From Palsa-506 sp963836355 (lineage in GTDB: Bacteria > Actinomycetota > Actinomycetes > Streptosporangiales > Streptosporangiaceae), in assembly GCA_963836355.1 (NCBI GenBank), contig CAWIJO010000002.1:248001-312000 (forward strand): 64,000 nt of DNA. The letters are read 5' to 3'. This document shows positions 43,701 through 53,215 of the stretch, piece after piece (position 1 is the first letter of the stretch; each line of letters begins with the position of its first letter). The notes under the pieces were generated by a model, which worked only from the letters and a program-made list of their open reading frames with translations, was not told where the DNA came from and did not search any database. Both the position numbers and the translations under genes were made by a program.

Positions 43701-45097
43701 GCCCGGCTCGGCTGCGGTGCGCCGGCGTCGCGGGGCATCGTCAGGGACACCTCGGTGCCCTCGCCCCGGACGCTGCGGACTACGGCGGACCCGCCGTGGC
43801 GGGCCATCCTGGCGTGCACCGACTCGGTCAGGCCCTTCCGGTCATCCGGCACAGCCGCCGGGTCGAATCCCCGCCCGCGGTCCCGCACGAAGACCGCCAC
43901 CTCGCCCGGCTCGACCTCGGCGAACAGCGATACCACCTCGGCGCCGGACCACTTCACGGCATTGACCGTCGCCTCTCGCGCAGCCGCCAGCAGGGCACTG
44001 AGGTCATCGTCCAGCTGGCAATCCCCGACCGTGACGGCCTCGACGGCTATCCCGTGCTGTGCCTCCACCTCCTGCTGGATGAGCCGCACCCCGGTGGCTA
44101 GCGTCAGGCCCCGGCCGTCCATCGAGCCTGGCGCCCGGCCGTCGAACAGCCAGGAGCGTAGCTCGCGCTCCTGCGCCCGGGCGAGCTGGACGACTTGCTG
44201 GGGCTCGGCAGCGCGGCGCTGGATCAGGGCGAGCGTCTGCAGGACCGAGTCGTGTACCCGCGCGGCCATGTCGGCCCGCTCCTCCGCCCGGACCCTGGCC
44301 TGGCGCTCGACGACGAGGTCACGGGCGATCCGCAGCCACCATGGGCCGAGCACGACCACGATCGCGGCAATCACCAGCAGCAGGCCGCCCAGCGGCAGCA
44401 GCAACGCGCGGCGGGCGTGCCCGGACAGCAGGATGAGCAGGCCAACGGCCAGCAGCAGGACCGCGATGGCCACCCGCGCCGCGGTCCGCGTTCGCCCGTT
44501 GCCTCCGGCCAGGCCAAGCAGCGGCTCGGCCAGCCGGCGCATCGTCGCCTGCTCATCCGGCGGGGCGTTCCGCCAGATCAGCACGATTCCCGCGACGCTG
44601 ATGACAAGCGGCCAGGCCAGCGATCCGAGCCAGCTAGCACCCAGCGCGGACGCGATGAGCAGGACCACGACCAGCAGCGAGCCGAGGCCCGCGGTGAGCG
44701 CGATGCCGCGCCGGTCGGTCATCGCCGCCGCGGCAATGCTCCGCTGCTGGCCAGCTGCGGGCACCAGCAGCCAGGCCACCACGTAGGCGGCCACGCCGAA
44801 GCCGCCTGCCAGGGCGGCCAGCACGAATACTGTCCGCACGACCGTCACGTCGAAGCCGGTCCGCGCCGCCAGCCCGGCGGCCACGCCGCCGGCCAGCCGG
44901 TTCTCCCGTTCTCGCCGCAGCGGCCCGCTGCTCCTTGGCCGCCGTCCGCCCAGGCCGCGGCCGTCCCGCCAGAACTGCCGGTGGGCTCGCCAGCGTCCGC
45001 GCTGCGGCACGCCGTCGCTCGCTGGCGGGCCCGCCCAGGGCCCGCCTGGCGGGCGGTCCGGGCGCCAGGTTGATGGCAGCCGGGCTCGTTGTCTCAC
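43697..45097 (-). CDS. PspC-domain sensor histidine kinase
   Basis: Membrane kinase of about 466 residues. An N-terminal basic Pro-rich region is followed by a PspC domain (ENRLAGGVAAGLAARTGFD, VAAYVVAWLLVPA), four further hydrophobic helices, a histidine region AARVHDSVLQTLALIQRRA and an ATPase domain with REATVNAVKWSGA and VRDRGRGFDPAAV. The start is uncertain: the frame is open to 45328; the GTG at 45097 keeps all domains and leaves a promoter gap to the divergent pspC gene. This layout is typical of actinobacterial envelope-stress systems. Signal unknown. Confidence 0.88.
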   Translation of the reverse strand: MRQRARLPSTWRPDRPPGGPWAGPPASDGVPQRGRWRAHRQFWRDGRGLGGRRPRSSGPLRRERENRLAGGVAAGLAARTGFDVTVVRTVFVLAALAGGFGVAAYVVAWLLVPAAGQQRSIAAAAMTDRRGIALTAGLGSLLVVVLLIASALGASWLGSLAWPLVISVAGIVLIWRNAPPDEQATMRRLAEPLLGLAGGNGRTRTAARVAIAVLLLAVGLLILLSGHARRALLLPLGGLLLVIAAIVVVLGPWWLRIARDLVVERQARVRAEERADMAARVHDSVLQTLALIQRRAAEPQQVVQLARAQERELRSWLFDGRAPGSMDGRGLTLATGVRLIQQEVEAQHGIAVEAVTVGDCQLDDDLSALLAAAREATVNAVKWSGAEVVSLFAEVEPGEVAVFVRDRGRGFDPAAVPDDRKGLTESVHARMARHGGSAVVRSVRGEGTEVSLTMPRDAGAPQPSRA

Positions 45098-45226
45098 CGC
45101 TCCATCATCTCGCCATATCGCCCGCCCGGCTATCCGGGCAAACCCTGAGCTGGCCGGTCCCACATCAGGGTCGGACCAGGGGTCTTCCCGATCGACCGGC
45201 CGGGCTGGCGGCGGCAGGCTGGAGCC

Positions 45227-45532
45227 ATGAACACAACCACCGCAAACCCCGCCGCCAGCACCGACGCCACTACCCATCAGGAAGCCGGCCCGCTCGCCGG
45301 GCCGCGGCAGCTGTGCCGCCCGGTGCAAGGCCGGATGCTGGCCGGCGTCGCCGCCGGAATCGCCCGTTACCTGGACGTGGACGTCACCCTGGTGCGGATC
45401 GTGCTCGCCGTGCTGGCCGTGCTCGGCGGCGCCGGAGTGCCCATCTACCTGGCCGGCTGGCTGCTGATGCCGGATGAGGACGCCGAGCAGTCCATCGCGA
45501 GCCAGTTCGCGCAGTCCTGGCAGAGCAGATAA
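45227..45532 (+). CDS. PspC domain protein
   Basis: A 101-residue membrane protein. After a Thr/Ala-rich N-terminus, the PspC domain reads RPVQGRMLAGVAAGIARYLDVDVTL with a single long hydrophobic helix (VRIVLAVLAVLGGAGVPIYLAGWLLMP) and an acidic tail EDAEQSI. PspC proteins act in the phage-shock response to membrane damage. It is divergent from the kinase that carries the same domain and 25 bases upstream of a DUF1707 gene, so the four genes form a likely regulated cluster. Confidence 0.9.
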   Translation: MNTTTANPAASTDATTHQEAGPLAGPRQLCRPVQGRMLAGVAAGIARYLDVDVTLVRIVLAVLAVLGGAGVPIYLAGWLLMPDEDAEQSIASQFAQSWQSR

Positions 45533-45557
45533 CCCGCACTAAGGAGACCCGATCACC

Positions 45558-46010
45558 ATGTCAGCGCCAGCCAGCCCCTCGGCGGGAAGGCGATCCCGCC
45601 GCCGCGCAAGCGACGATAGCTACGCCAGCTATCCGAACCCCGGCCTGCGCGTCTCCGACGCCGACCGCGCCGCGGTCACCGACCAGCTGTCCAGGCACTT
45701 CGGCGACGGGCGGCTCAGCCAGGCCGAGTTCGACGAGCGCCTCGACCAGGCAATGCGAGCCAGGACCCAGGCGGATCTGAACGGCCTGCTGGCCGACCTG
45801 CCGGGCGCCCCGGCACCCCAGGCGCCAGCCCCCCGGCGGATCGCGCAGCCACGGCATCGCATCCTCGCCCCGCTGCTTGTCATCGCGATCATCATCACCA
45901 CCGTGCACCTCGCGTTCTGGACGCTGCACCTGCTGCCGTGGCTGCTGATCGGCCTGCTGGCCTTCCTCTGGCTGCGCCATGGTCCCCGCCGCCACAGCCA
46001 TCTGCGCTGA
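45558..46010 (+). CDS. DUF1707 (SHOCT-like) membrane protein
   Basis: A 150-residue protein. The DUF1707 domain LRVSDADRAAVTDQLSRHF, then GRLSQAEFDERLDQAMRARTQADLNGLLADLPG, occupies residues 28-85; a Pro-rich linker and two short hydrophobic helices follow (ILAPLLVIAIIITTVHLAF and LLPWLLIGLLAFLWL). AAGGAG at about 45541 precedes the ATG. Cotranscription with the PspC gene is likely. DUF1707 occurs mainly in actinobacterial envelope proteins; function unknown. Confidence 0.9.
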   Translation: MSAPASPSAGRRSRRRASDDSYASYPNPGLRVSDADRAAVTDQLSRHFGDGRLSQAEFDERLDQAMRARTQADLNGLLADLPGAPAPQAPAPRRIAQPRHRILAPLLVIAIIITTVHLAFWTLHLLPWLLIGLLAFLWLRHGPRRHSHLR

Positions 46011-46049
46011 TCGCAGATGCGATCCGGTCCGGCACGGGCGGGCGGCTCG

Positions 46050-47276
46050 CTAGGGCCGCCCGCCGCTGTCGCGTTCGGGCACCTGCAGCACCAGCGCCAC
46101 GGTGTCGTCGCTGATGTCAGCGCCGCTGAACCGCAGCACGGCCTGGCGGATGGCATCGGCCATCAGCGCCGCCGGCAGATCGTGCAGGCTCGCGAGAAGG
46201 TCGCGGAATCGGTCCTCGCCGTAGAGAGCGCGGCTGGTTTCGGCGCGTGCCTCGGTGACGCCGTCGGTGAACATGATCAGGCTGTCACCGGGCCGCAACG
46301 TACCGCGTGCGTCGTGCAGTTCGGGTTCAGGGAAGATGCCGAGGAGCGTTCCCGGCCTGCCGAAGGTCTGCACCCGGCCGCCGGCCCGGCGGACCAGCGC
46401 TGGCGGGTGGCCTCCGCAGCTAATCCGCACCGCGGCCCCGGCGCGAGTCAGCCGCACAGTGGCGTAGATCGCGGTCAGGAACCGCAGATCCTCGGCAGGC
46501 CATTCCAGCAGCGCCTGGTTCAGCGCGGCCAGGATCAGGCGCGGCCGGGTTTCCCGGTGCGCCTCCGCCCGGAGCGTGTACCGGGCAAGCGCCGTGCTGC
46601 TGGCCGCCAGAACCCCCTTGCCGCACACATCGCCGACCACCAATCCCCAGTTCCCCCGCACCGACGGGAACACGTCATAGAAGTCGCCGAGCACCACCGC
46701 CCCTTTTCCGCCGGCCAGATACCGCGCCGCCATCTGCAAGCCCGGAATGTCCGGCAGCCGGGCCGGCCGCAGGCTTTCCTGCAGCGTCCGGACCAGCGCG
46801 GCGCTCTCTTCGCCGCGCCGCAACGCGAACTGCAGCGCGACTTCGCCCGTGGCGATCAGCGCCAGCGTCCGCAGCGCATCGAGGTCGTCCGCGCCCCACT
46901 GCCGCGGCTGGTGATCGGCCACGCAGAGCACCCCTGCGACGTGGCCGTCCGGGCTGCGCACAGGGAACCCGGCCCACGAGCGGACGCCTGCCGCCCCGGC
47001 CTGGCGGCAGGCGGCGGCGCGCGGGTCGGTGCGGGCGTCGCCGATAACCAGTTCTGCTGCTGAGTCGATCACGTACTGGCACAGCGATTGCCCGGCCGTG
47101 CTTGGCCGGGCAGCAGCGCGCGCTGGGCCGGGATCGGTGCGGCCGGCCGAAAGGCGCTGATCCTTGACGACTACGGACGCCTGCGGCGTGCCGAGAACCA
47201 GCGCGGCTAACCGCGCCACATGACCGAAAGGCTCCTGCGCGGTGGGTGGGGCCGACACGCTTCCAATGGCCGTCAT
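46050..47276 (-). CDS. GAF-domain PP2C (SpoIIE/RsbU-type) phosphatase
   Basis: Predicted serine phosphatase of an anti-anti-sigma pathway, 408 residues. Residues about 15-150 form a GAF sensor (VVVKDQRLSAG, YVIDSAAELVIGDARTDPR, GFPVRSPDGHVAGVLCVAD). The PP2C domain begins near 170 with LPDIPGLQMAARYLAGG, then metal-binding GAVVLGDFYDVF, VVGDVCGKGVLAA, SCGGHPPALV, LIMFTDGVTEAR and SDDTVALVLQV. No sigma or anti-sigma genes are adjacent. A 226-base promoter region separates it from the IS4-type element. Confidence 0.92.
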   Translation of the reverse strand: MTAIGSVSAPPTAQEPFGHVARLAALVLGTPQASVVVKDQRLSAGRTDPGPARAAARPSTAGQSLCQYVIDSAAELVIGDARTDPRAAACRQAGAAGVRSWAGFPVRSPDGHVAGVLCVADHQPRQWGADDLDALRTLALIATGEVALQFALRRGEESAALVRTLQESLRPARLPDIPGLQMAARYLAGGKGAVVLGDFYDVFPSVRGNWGLVVGDVCGKGVLAASSTALARYTLRAEAHRETRPRLILAALNQALLEWPAEDLRFLTAIYATVRLTRAGAAVRISCGGHPPALVRRAGGRVQTFGRPGTLLGIFPEPELHDARGTLRPGDSLIMFTDGVTEARAETSRALYGEDRFRDLLASLHDLPAALMADAIRQAVLRFSGADISDDTVALVLQVPERDSGGRP

Positions 47277-47502
47277 ATCTGCAGCTTTCGCCGTTACTCG
47301 GACGTTATGCCCATTCGGAGCGAAGCTGGGTCCAGGCCTCTAAGTTCTTGATTCAACCACAAAGAAATAGCATCGGCATTCGCCTCGGGAAATTCACTTA
47401 ACCGATGGACCGGTAATTGCGCGCCGGATGCTGCTTGGCCGCCATTCATGCCAAGCGCCTGGCATTGGGCCGGTATATGCCCGGTGCAGCGGCCGGCATT
47501 CC

Positions 47503-49689
47503 CAATGCCATGTAGTTGAGCGTGATCTGGGGCTGGGGGCCTGGCGGCGTTCGCCAGTGGCGGCCGGCCCGGGTTGTTCACGGAGAGTGAGGGCATGGCG
47601 AGTGCCCGGATGTCGCTCCGGGCGGGCAGCCGGTGCCACGGCCGGCGGGCTGGGAGGATCGCGGAAGGTGCGGAGTCCGGGCGGGGCCGGCTCAGGCGGC
47701 GATGGGGCCGCAGACGCTGATCTGGGCTTGCGCGGTGAGGATAGGGATGCGCGGGCCGCCGGGCGGGAAGCACTGGCGGGCCTTGGTCTTGCGGTCGCGG
47801 TGCCGGTTGCGGTCCACATCGACGCGGCGGCGGCCCAGCCCGGCCAGGATGGCGTCGCGGCTGGCCTCGGTCAGCCGGGCGGGGAGGCTGGCGGTGGCCG
47901 TTCCGGACCGGGTGGTGGTGATGACGGCGCGGCGGGCCGCGGTGAATGAGATCTCGCGGGGGTGGACGCGCTGGCCCGCCCGCTTGCCTTTCCGTGCGGG
48001 GACGGCGATCGCCGTGGCGGCGCGGGCCGTGGCGCGGGCCAGCTCGGTGGCGGTCACCCAGGCGGCATGCTCCTGGGCGATCAGGGCGGGAGACCCCGAC
48101 CGGAGCATCGGCCCGGTGGAGGGCCCGGCTCCGCTGATCGCGGACTTGGCTTCCTTCAGGCAGGTCTCCGATCCGATCCACCGCCAGTGATAGGCGGCGG
48201 CTAGCGCCCCTGCCGGGTAGGCGTCGTGATCGTGCAGGTCGGTGATCAGGGCGAACAGCTCCGGTGCGTCCGCCCCGGCAACGGCCACGGTGTACTCGGT
48301 CACCCGGATGGTGAGCGTGCTGCCGCCGCCGGAGATGACGGCCAGGTAGGAGCCGTCGGGCAGGAAGTCCCCGGACCGGCGCAACGGTATGTCGCTCTTG
48401 ACGCGGATCAGCACGTGCGTGCCGGTCGCCAGCATCCGGGCGATCCGGGGGACGCCCGGGAAGTTCCTGTCCATCACCCACAGGCGGCCGGGAGTGAATA
48501 CATGCGGGTAGTCCGCCAGGGCCTTGTCCAGCAGCACCTGCTCGGCCTCGCCTTTGTCCCGGCTGCCGCCGGCCGCCGCCCCCGACGGGCCGGACGCCAT
48601 CGCCAGGGTGGCGCGGGTGGAGGCATGCGAGCAGCGCAGCTCCCGCAGCTGCGGGTACGGGGAGGAATCATCGGCGGTGCCGGCCGACCCGAGCGCCTCC
48701 CGGTTCGCGCTGGTGTCCGGGACCCTGGTCAGCGACCCGTCGATCGAGCAGGTGTCCAGGTCCCCGACGGTGACGGCCCGCCAGTCATGCTCACGGTGCT
48801 CGGCGTCGATCCCGGCCATCGCCAGGTCCCGCAGCCGCTGCAGCGGACCGGGCCCGAGCGCCGCCCGCCAGGCGGAGGCCACCGTCGCGGTCGGCAGCCG
48901 GTACGGCCGCTGCCAGGGAACGGCCGCCAGGTCGCCGAGCAGGGCGGCGAGCACCTCAGCGTAGTCCGCGTCCGCCATCAGCGTCATCAGCAAGGTGAAC
49001 CGGATCGCCAGCGCGGACGTCATCGCCCGCCGTGCCTTCCCCTTCACCTTGCCGTTCAGCTCCACCGCCCGGGCGATCTGGCCGATGACATCGGGAATCC
49101 CGGCCAGGGCGTCCAGCCGTTCCTCCGCCATGCCCAGCCGGGCGTGATCAGCCGGATGCCCGGCTGCCTGTACCCGCCCGTCCCGCCGGACTACCGCCGG
49201 GGCGATGGCCACCGGCTTGCAGAACACCACCAGGTCCCCAGCGCGGATCTTCCCCCCGCCCGCCGCGGTCAGCGCCGTCCGGCCACCGGCCCCTGACCCC
49301 CGCCTGGCCGGCCAGGCCAGGTCCGCTACCCGGACCGCCACCATCCCCGCTGTCCCGGGCAGGCCCGGGACAGCGTCTTCCGAATCAGGCGTGACATCCG
49401 GCGGCAAGACAGGGTAGAAGGACATGAGAGGCTCCCGGGCGGAAAAGGTTGCTCGACACTTCCTCTTCTACCGGGAGCCTCCCGCCGGTACCGGCATCCA
49501 CCAGGGCGTGTCGCGCACCAGCCCGCCCGGCCTCACAAACCACGCAGGCCGCTCATGACCGCAACCCGCCCCGGACAGCACAAGCCCGCACGCCACCAGT
49601 GATCACGGTCCGTAACCGGAATCAGCGCCTCGCGGACCGCAGCCATCGCAAGCACAACAGCGGCGACCATGCCGAACTACATGGCATTG
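47503..49689 (-). mobile_element. Complete IS4-family insertion sequence, 2187 bp
   Basis: Perfect 15-base inverted repeats bound the element: CAATGCCATGTAGTT at 47503-47517 and AACTACATGGCATTG at 49675-49689. The 10-base sequence CCGGCATTCC lies directly outside both ends (47493-47502 and 49690-49699), a target-site duplication of the length expected for IS4-type elements. It carries one full-length transposase gene on the minus strand, with about 190 and 250 non-coding bases inside the ends. Confidence 0.93.
47692..49425 (-). CDS. IS4-family transposase
   Basis: DDE transposase of 577 residues. An N-terminal domain (RLGMAEERLDALAGIPDVIGQ, TSALAIRFTLLMTLM, LPTATVASAWRAALG) precedes the catalytic core: DLDTCSIDGSLTRVPDT (first Asp), LWVMDRNFPGV (second Asp) and YHWRWIGSETCLKEAKSAI, which resembles the YREK signature holding the catalytic Glu. 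A basic C-terminal tail follows. ATG at 49425. The gene is uninterrupted and framed by matched ends, so it is potentially active. Confidence 0.92.
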   Translation of the reverse strand: MSFYPVLPPDVTPDSEDAVPGLPGTAGMVAVRVADLAWPARRGSGAGGRTALTAAGGGKIRAGDLVVFCKPVAIAPAVVRRDGRVQAAGHPADHARLGMAEERLDALAGIPDVIGQIARAVELNGKVKGKARRAMTSALAIRFTLLMTLMADADYAEVLAALLGDLAAVPWQRPYRLPTATVASAWRAALGPGPLQRLRDLAMAGIDAEHREHDWRAVTVGDLDTCSIDGSLTRVPDTSANREALGSAGTADDSSPYPQLRELRCSHASTRATLAMASGPSGAAAGGSRDKGEAEQVLLDKALADYPHVFTPGRLWVMDRNFPGVPRIARMLATGTHVLIRVKSDIPLRRSGDFLPDGSYLAVISGGGSTLTIRVTEYTVAVAGADAPELFALITDLHDHDAYPAGALAAAYHWRWIGSETCLKEAKSAISGAGPSTGPMLRSGSPALIAQEHAAWVTATELARATARAATAIAVPARKGKRAGQRVHPREISFTAARRAVITTTRSGTATASLPARLTEASRDAILAGLGRRRVDVDRNRHRDRKTKARQCFPPGGPRIPILTAQAQISVCGPIAA

Positions 49690-49720
49690 CCGGCATTCCG
49701 GGCGCTGCCGCGCGCATCGG

Positions 49721-50662
49721 CTAGTCCACCAGGCGGCCGAGCGCCTGGTGTGCCTGACGCTGCCGGGTTCTGGCGCGCCGGGCCATGAGCCTGGTGCCGG
49801 CCAGATCGCGGCGCGCATCGGCGAGCTGCTCTTCGAGAAGCCGGACCGCCTCTTCCTGCTCTCGCTCCGCCCGGTCGGCTGCGCTGGCGGCCTGGTCAGC
49901 CTCGGCGGCCGAATCCCGGGCCGCCGCGCGGCGCCGCTGCCGTTCCGCCTTTTCCCTGGCAGCAGCGAGATCGACGGCCTTCGCAGGCGGTGTGGCCTGG
50001 CTGCTGGCCGGCCGCCTGGCCGGCTGCTTCAGGCGAGGGCTCGCTGCTGGGCCAGGCGGCGCATCGGGCGGGCGCCGCGCCGCCTGGCTAGCCGAGGCAT
50101 CGGCCGGCCGATGCGCCGCCGGCTTGCCGCGTCGCGGGCTGGCCGGGGATACCAGGGTCAGCGCCGGGGGCTCGTCCGGGCCGAAGCCATCCCGGCGGGC
50201 GGGCCGGTCCAGGTTTCCTGCCCGCAACTGCTCGGCGACCCGCGGGTCGGCCAGCGCCGCGCCGAGCGTGGCGGTCACCTCATCCCGCAGCGCAGCGGGC
50301 GGCGACGGCAGACCGCAAACCTCGAACGCGCGGCGGGCCAGGGCGCCGATCAGCTGCCGCCGGCGCACCGAAAGCTCCCGGATGGCAGCGCCGTCCAGGG
50401 ACTGCTGCGCGCCGCGAAGCTCGTCCCCGAGCAGGTCAAGCTGGCCGGCCACGCCGGGGTCTGCACGGCTTAGCTGGTTCAGCAGCCAGGCCGACCTAGT
50501 CGGCTTCCGCAACGCGGCGATGCGCTTCGCGGCCGCCCCGTCGCCCGCGGCACGCGCCTGCGCCGCCAGGACGCCGCGGCGCTCGACGAACTGGTCCGGG
50601 TCAGCCGAGTACAGCTCCGCGGCCGCATCCTTGGCAAGGTCACCATCGCTCACCCGGCTCAT
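49721..50662 (-). CDS. Coiled-coil protein of unknown function
   Basis: A 313-residue protein. The first 125 residues form a conserved helical domain (VERRGVLAAQARAAGDGAAAKRI, LRKPTRSAWLLNQLSR, LRGAQQSLDGAAIRELSVRRRQLI, LRDEVTATLGAALADPRVAEQLR). A Pro/Ala-rich basic linker (residues 150-235) leads to a long heptad-like coiled coil of Ala/Glu/Arg with EREQEEAVRLLEEQLADARRDL. I know this layout from other actinomycetes but no function. The IS4 target-site duplication lies 21 bases beyond its stop. Confidence 0.75.
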   Translation of the reverse strand: MSRVSDGDLAKDAAAELYSADPDQFVERRGVLAAQARAAGDGAAAKRIAALRKPTRSAWLLNQLSRADPGVAGQLDLLGDELRGAQQSLDGAAIRELSVRRRQLIGALARRAFEVCGLPSPPAALRDEVTATLGAALADPRVAEQLRAGNLDRPARRDGFGPDEPPALTLVSPASPRRGKPAAHRPADASASQAARRPPDAPPGPAASPRLKQPARRPASSQATPPAKAVDLAAAREKAERQRRRAAARDSAAEADQAASAADRAEREQEEAVRLLEEQLADARRDLAGTRLMARRARTRQRQAHQALGRLVD

Positions 50663-50736
50663 CTTGCCTCAGCGCCCGCCGAGCAGGCCACTGCCCGGCG
50701 CTTCTTCGTCCGGCCCACCGGCTACGGTGGATTGCC

Positions 50737-51025
50737 ATGACGTATGCCGCCGATCCTCGCGTTGACGCCTATATCGATGCCCTGCCCGGCTGGCAGCAGG
50801 CCATCTGCCGCGAGGTCCGTGATCTCGTTCATGCCGCCGACCCGGCGGTGTCCGAGACCATCAAGCGCACCACCCAGCCGTACTTCGTGCTGCAGGGCAA
50901 CGTCTGCGCACTGCTGGCCGCGAAGGACCACGTAAACGTATTCCTCTACGACGGCGCCATCGTCCCTGATCCGGACGGGATCATCACCGCCGGGCACGAC
51001 AACAAGACCGCCGTCGTCATTGGCT
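50737..51025 (+). pseudogene. DUF1801 domain protein, 3' end lost
   Basis: The first 92 codons read as a DUF1801 protein: DPRVDAYIDALPGWQQAICREV, VSETIKRTTQPYFVLQGNVC, HVNVFLYDGAIVPDPDGIITAGHDNKTA. Family members continue about 25 residues; here the frame runs on to 51534 but everything after about 51020 is the antisense of the convergent FAD/GcvT gene. A deletion that removed the 3' ends of both genes explains this. The conserved fold is nearly complete, so residual function is possible. Confidence 0.7.
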
Positions 51026-53143
51026 ACCTGCGCCAGCCCGACCGGGCCGCCGACCGTGTAGCCGTAGGCGGCAGCGCGGACGTAACCGGCCCACTCGCCA
51101 TCGGCGAGCACCGGCTCGTTGCCGAACAGGTCGATCGCCGGGTCATCGACGATCAGGCTGACGACACGGCTGCGCGGCGGCCCGTCCGCCCTTGCCCTCA
51201 GCAGCGCATCTCGGCCGGTGAACCCGCCGGGCTTATCCCACGCCACGGCAAACCCGAGCCCGGCTTCCAGCGGGTTGTCGGTGTTGTCGATGTCGACGCC
51301 CATGTCCCGGTAGCCCTTTTCCAGCCGCAGGCCCGACATCGCCTGCAGGCCCACTGGCCGGCTGCCGAGGTCGGCGCCGGCTGCCATCAGATCGTCGTAC
51401 ACGCCGAGCGCGTACTCGGCCGGCACGTGCAGTTCCCAGCCAAGCTCGCCGACGTACGTGACCCGGATGGCCAGCACCGGCGCGTACCCGACATGAATCT
51501 GCCGAGCGGCGAGATAGCCGAATGCCTCGTTTGACAGGTCGGCATCGGTCAGCCGCCCGATCAGCTGCCGTGCGGCCGGGCCCTGCACCGACAGCAGCGT
51601 GGTACCCGAGGTGACGTCGGTTACGGTGACGACCTCGCCGCGGCGAGTCGCCCGCCTGATCAGCGGTTCGATCCTGCGGTGGATGACGTCGCTGGCCACT
51701 ACCAGGAATTTCGCCGGTTCCAGGCAGGTCACCGTGACGTCGGCGATGATGCCGCCTGCAGTGTTGAGCCACTGGGTGTAGACGAGCCTGCCCGGTCCGC
51801 GGGTCACGTCGTTGGCCGACAGCCGGCTGAGCACCGCGGCCGCGTCCGGTCCGGCCACCATCAGTTTTGCCATCAAGCTCATATCGAGCACGCCTACAGC
51901 CTCGCGTACCGCAGCGTGCTCACGGCCCACGATCGGATGTGCATCCTGCCGCCGGTAGTCCAGGCTGGCGGCCGGCGCCGGGCCGGGCCCGGCGAACCAC
52001 TCGGCGAATTCCCAGCCGGCTGAGGCGCCGAACTGGCCGCCGGCCGCGACCAGCCGGTCGTGCAGCACCGAGCGGCGCACGGCCGCGACGAAGTAGCCAT
52101 CCAGCTCAGGGGCCGGCCCGAGCAGCGGCCGGACATCCGCGGTGAACGACTCAGGCCCGCAAAAGAACGCCCGGACGCCCGTTTCGGCCAGCGACGGTAC
52201 CCGGTTCAGCGCCCGGCCGAGATACGGCTCCATGCGCTCCGAGTCCGGCGGCAGCTTGCCGAACGAGAAGCCCCGCGGCACGCCGTCCAGCGACCATGGC
52301 GCGCCCACCGGCTCGAACAGGCCCACCAGCATCCCGTCGCCCTCGGGCCGGTAATAGCCGTAGTTGTCGGGATCCTCGATGACCGGCAGGTCCTGGCTCA
52401 TCCCGGGCACGGCGGCGGTGAGCAGGTAGTAATGCTCGGCCGCCTGCAGCGGCACGCCGACTCCGGCCAGCGCTCCGAACTGCCTGGCCCACATCCCGGT
52501 GGCGTTCACCACCACCTCGGTCTCGATCCGGCCCGCCTCGGTGCGCACCGAGCAGACCCGGCGGCCGGTGACCTCGACGCCGGTCGCGCCGACCCCCTCC
52601 AGCACCCTGGCCCCCAGCTGCCGGGCGCCCTTGGCCAGTGACGTTGCCACGCCGACCGGGTCGGCCCTGCCCTCATCGGCGACATAAAAGGCCGACAGCA
52701 CATCGTCGGTGCGGGCCAGCGGCCACAGCTCCGCCAGCTCCCGCGGCGAGATCTCCACGTCCTCGACGCCGAAGCCATGCATCCAGGCCGCTTCCCGGCG
52801 CAGCGCTTGCTGCCGTTGCGGCGTGGTGGCCAGCGAGATGTGCCCGACCTCGCGGAACCCGGTGGAATGCCCGGTCTCCTGCTCCAGGCGCCCGTACAGA
52901 ATCCCGCGAGTACCGGCTGAAGAAAAGCGACGTCTCGTCGGTCATGCCCGCCGACGTAATCAGCCCGGCGGCGTGCCAGGTCGTCCCGGCGGTCAGCTTG
53001 TGCTGCTCAAGCAGCACCACATCGGTCCAGCCCAGGTGCGCGAGGTGGTAGGCGATGCTGCAGCCGATCACCCCGCCTCCGACAATCACCACCTGCGCCC
53101 GGCTCGGCGCAGCCCCGCCGTTGGTTACCGGGTCGATCACCAC
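51026..53143 (-). pseudogene. FAD-dependent oxidoreductase/GcvT fusion (sarcosine or dimethylglycine dehydrogenase-like), frameshifted and 3'-truncated
   Basis: Two-domain enzyme that would demethylate a methylated glycine and pass formaldehyde to tetrahydrofolate. The N-terminal FAD domain (start 53143, AGGAAGG upstream) shows VVIVGGGVIGCSIAYHLAHLG, LLEQHKLTAGTTWHAAGLI with the flavin-linking His region, then the frame changes near 52910 to ILYGRLEQETGHSTGFREVGHI. The GcvT half includes AVGVLDMSLMAKLMVAG, VTYVGELGWELHVPAEYA, GLRLEKGYRDMGVDIDNTDNPLEAGL. The last 25-40 residues after YTVGGPVGLAQV are missing; the frame runs antisense through the DUF1801 gene to 50722. Confidence 0.75.
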
Positions 53144-53215
53144 GATCTGCCTTCCTCGTCGGCGCGCGCCCGGCCAGCCGCCGGGCTGGCCTGAACGGCG
53201 TGACAGCATGATCGC

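Noticed and set aside
48226..49296. Plus-strand frame of 356 codons
   Set aside because: Antisense of the IS4-type transposase; no motif.
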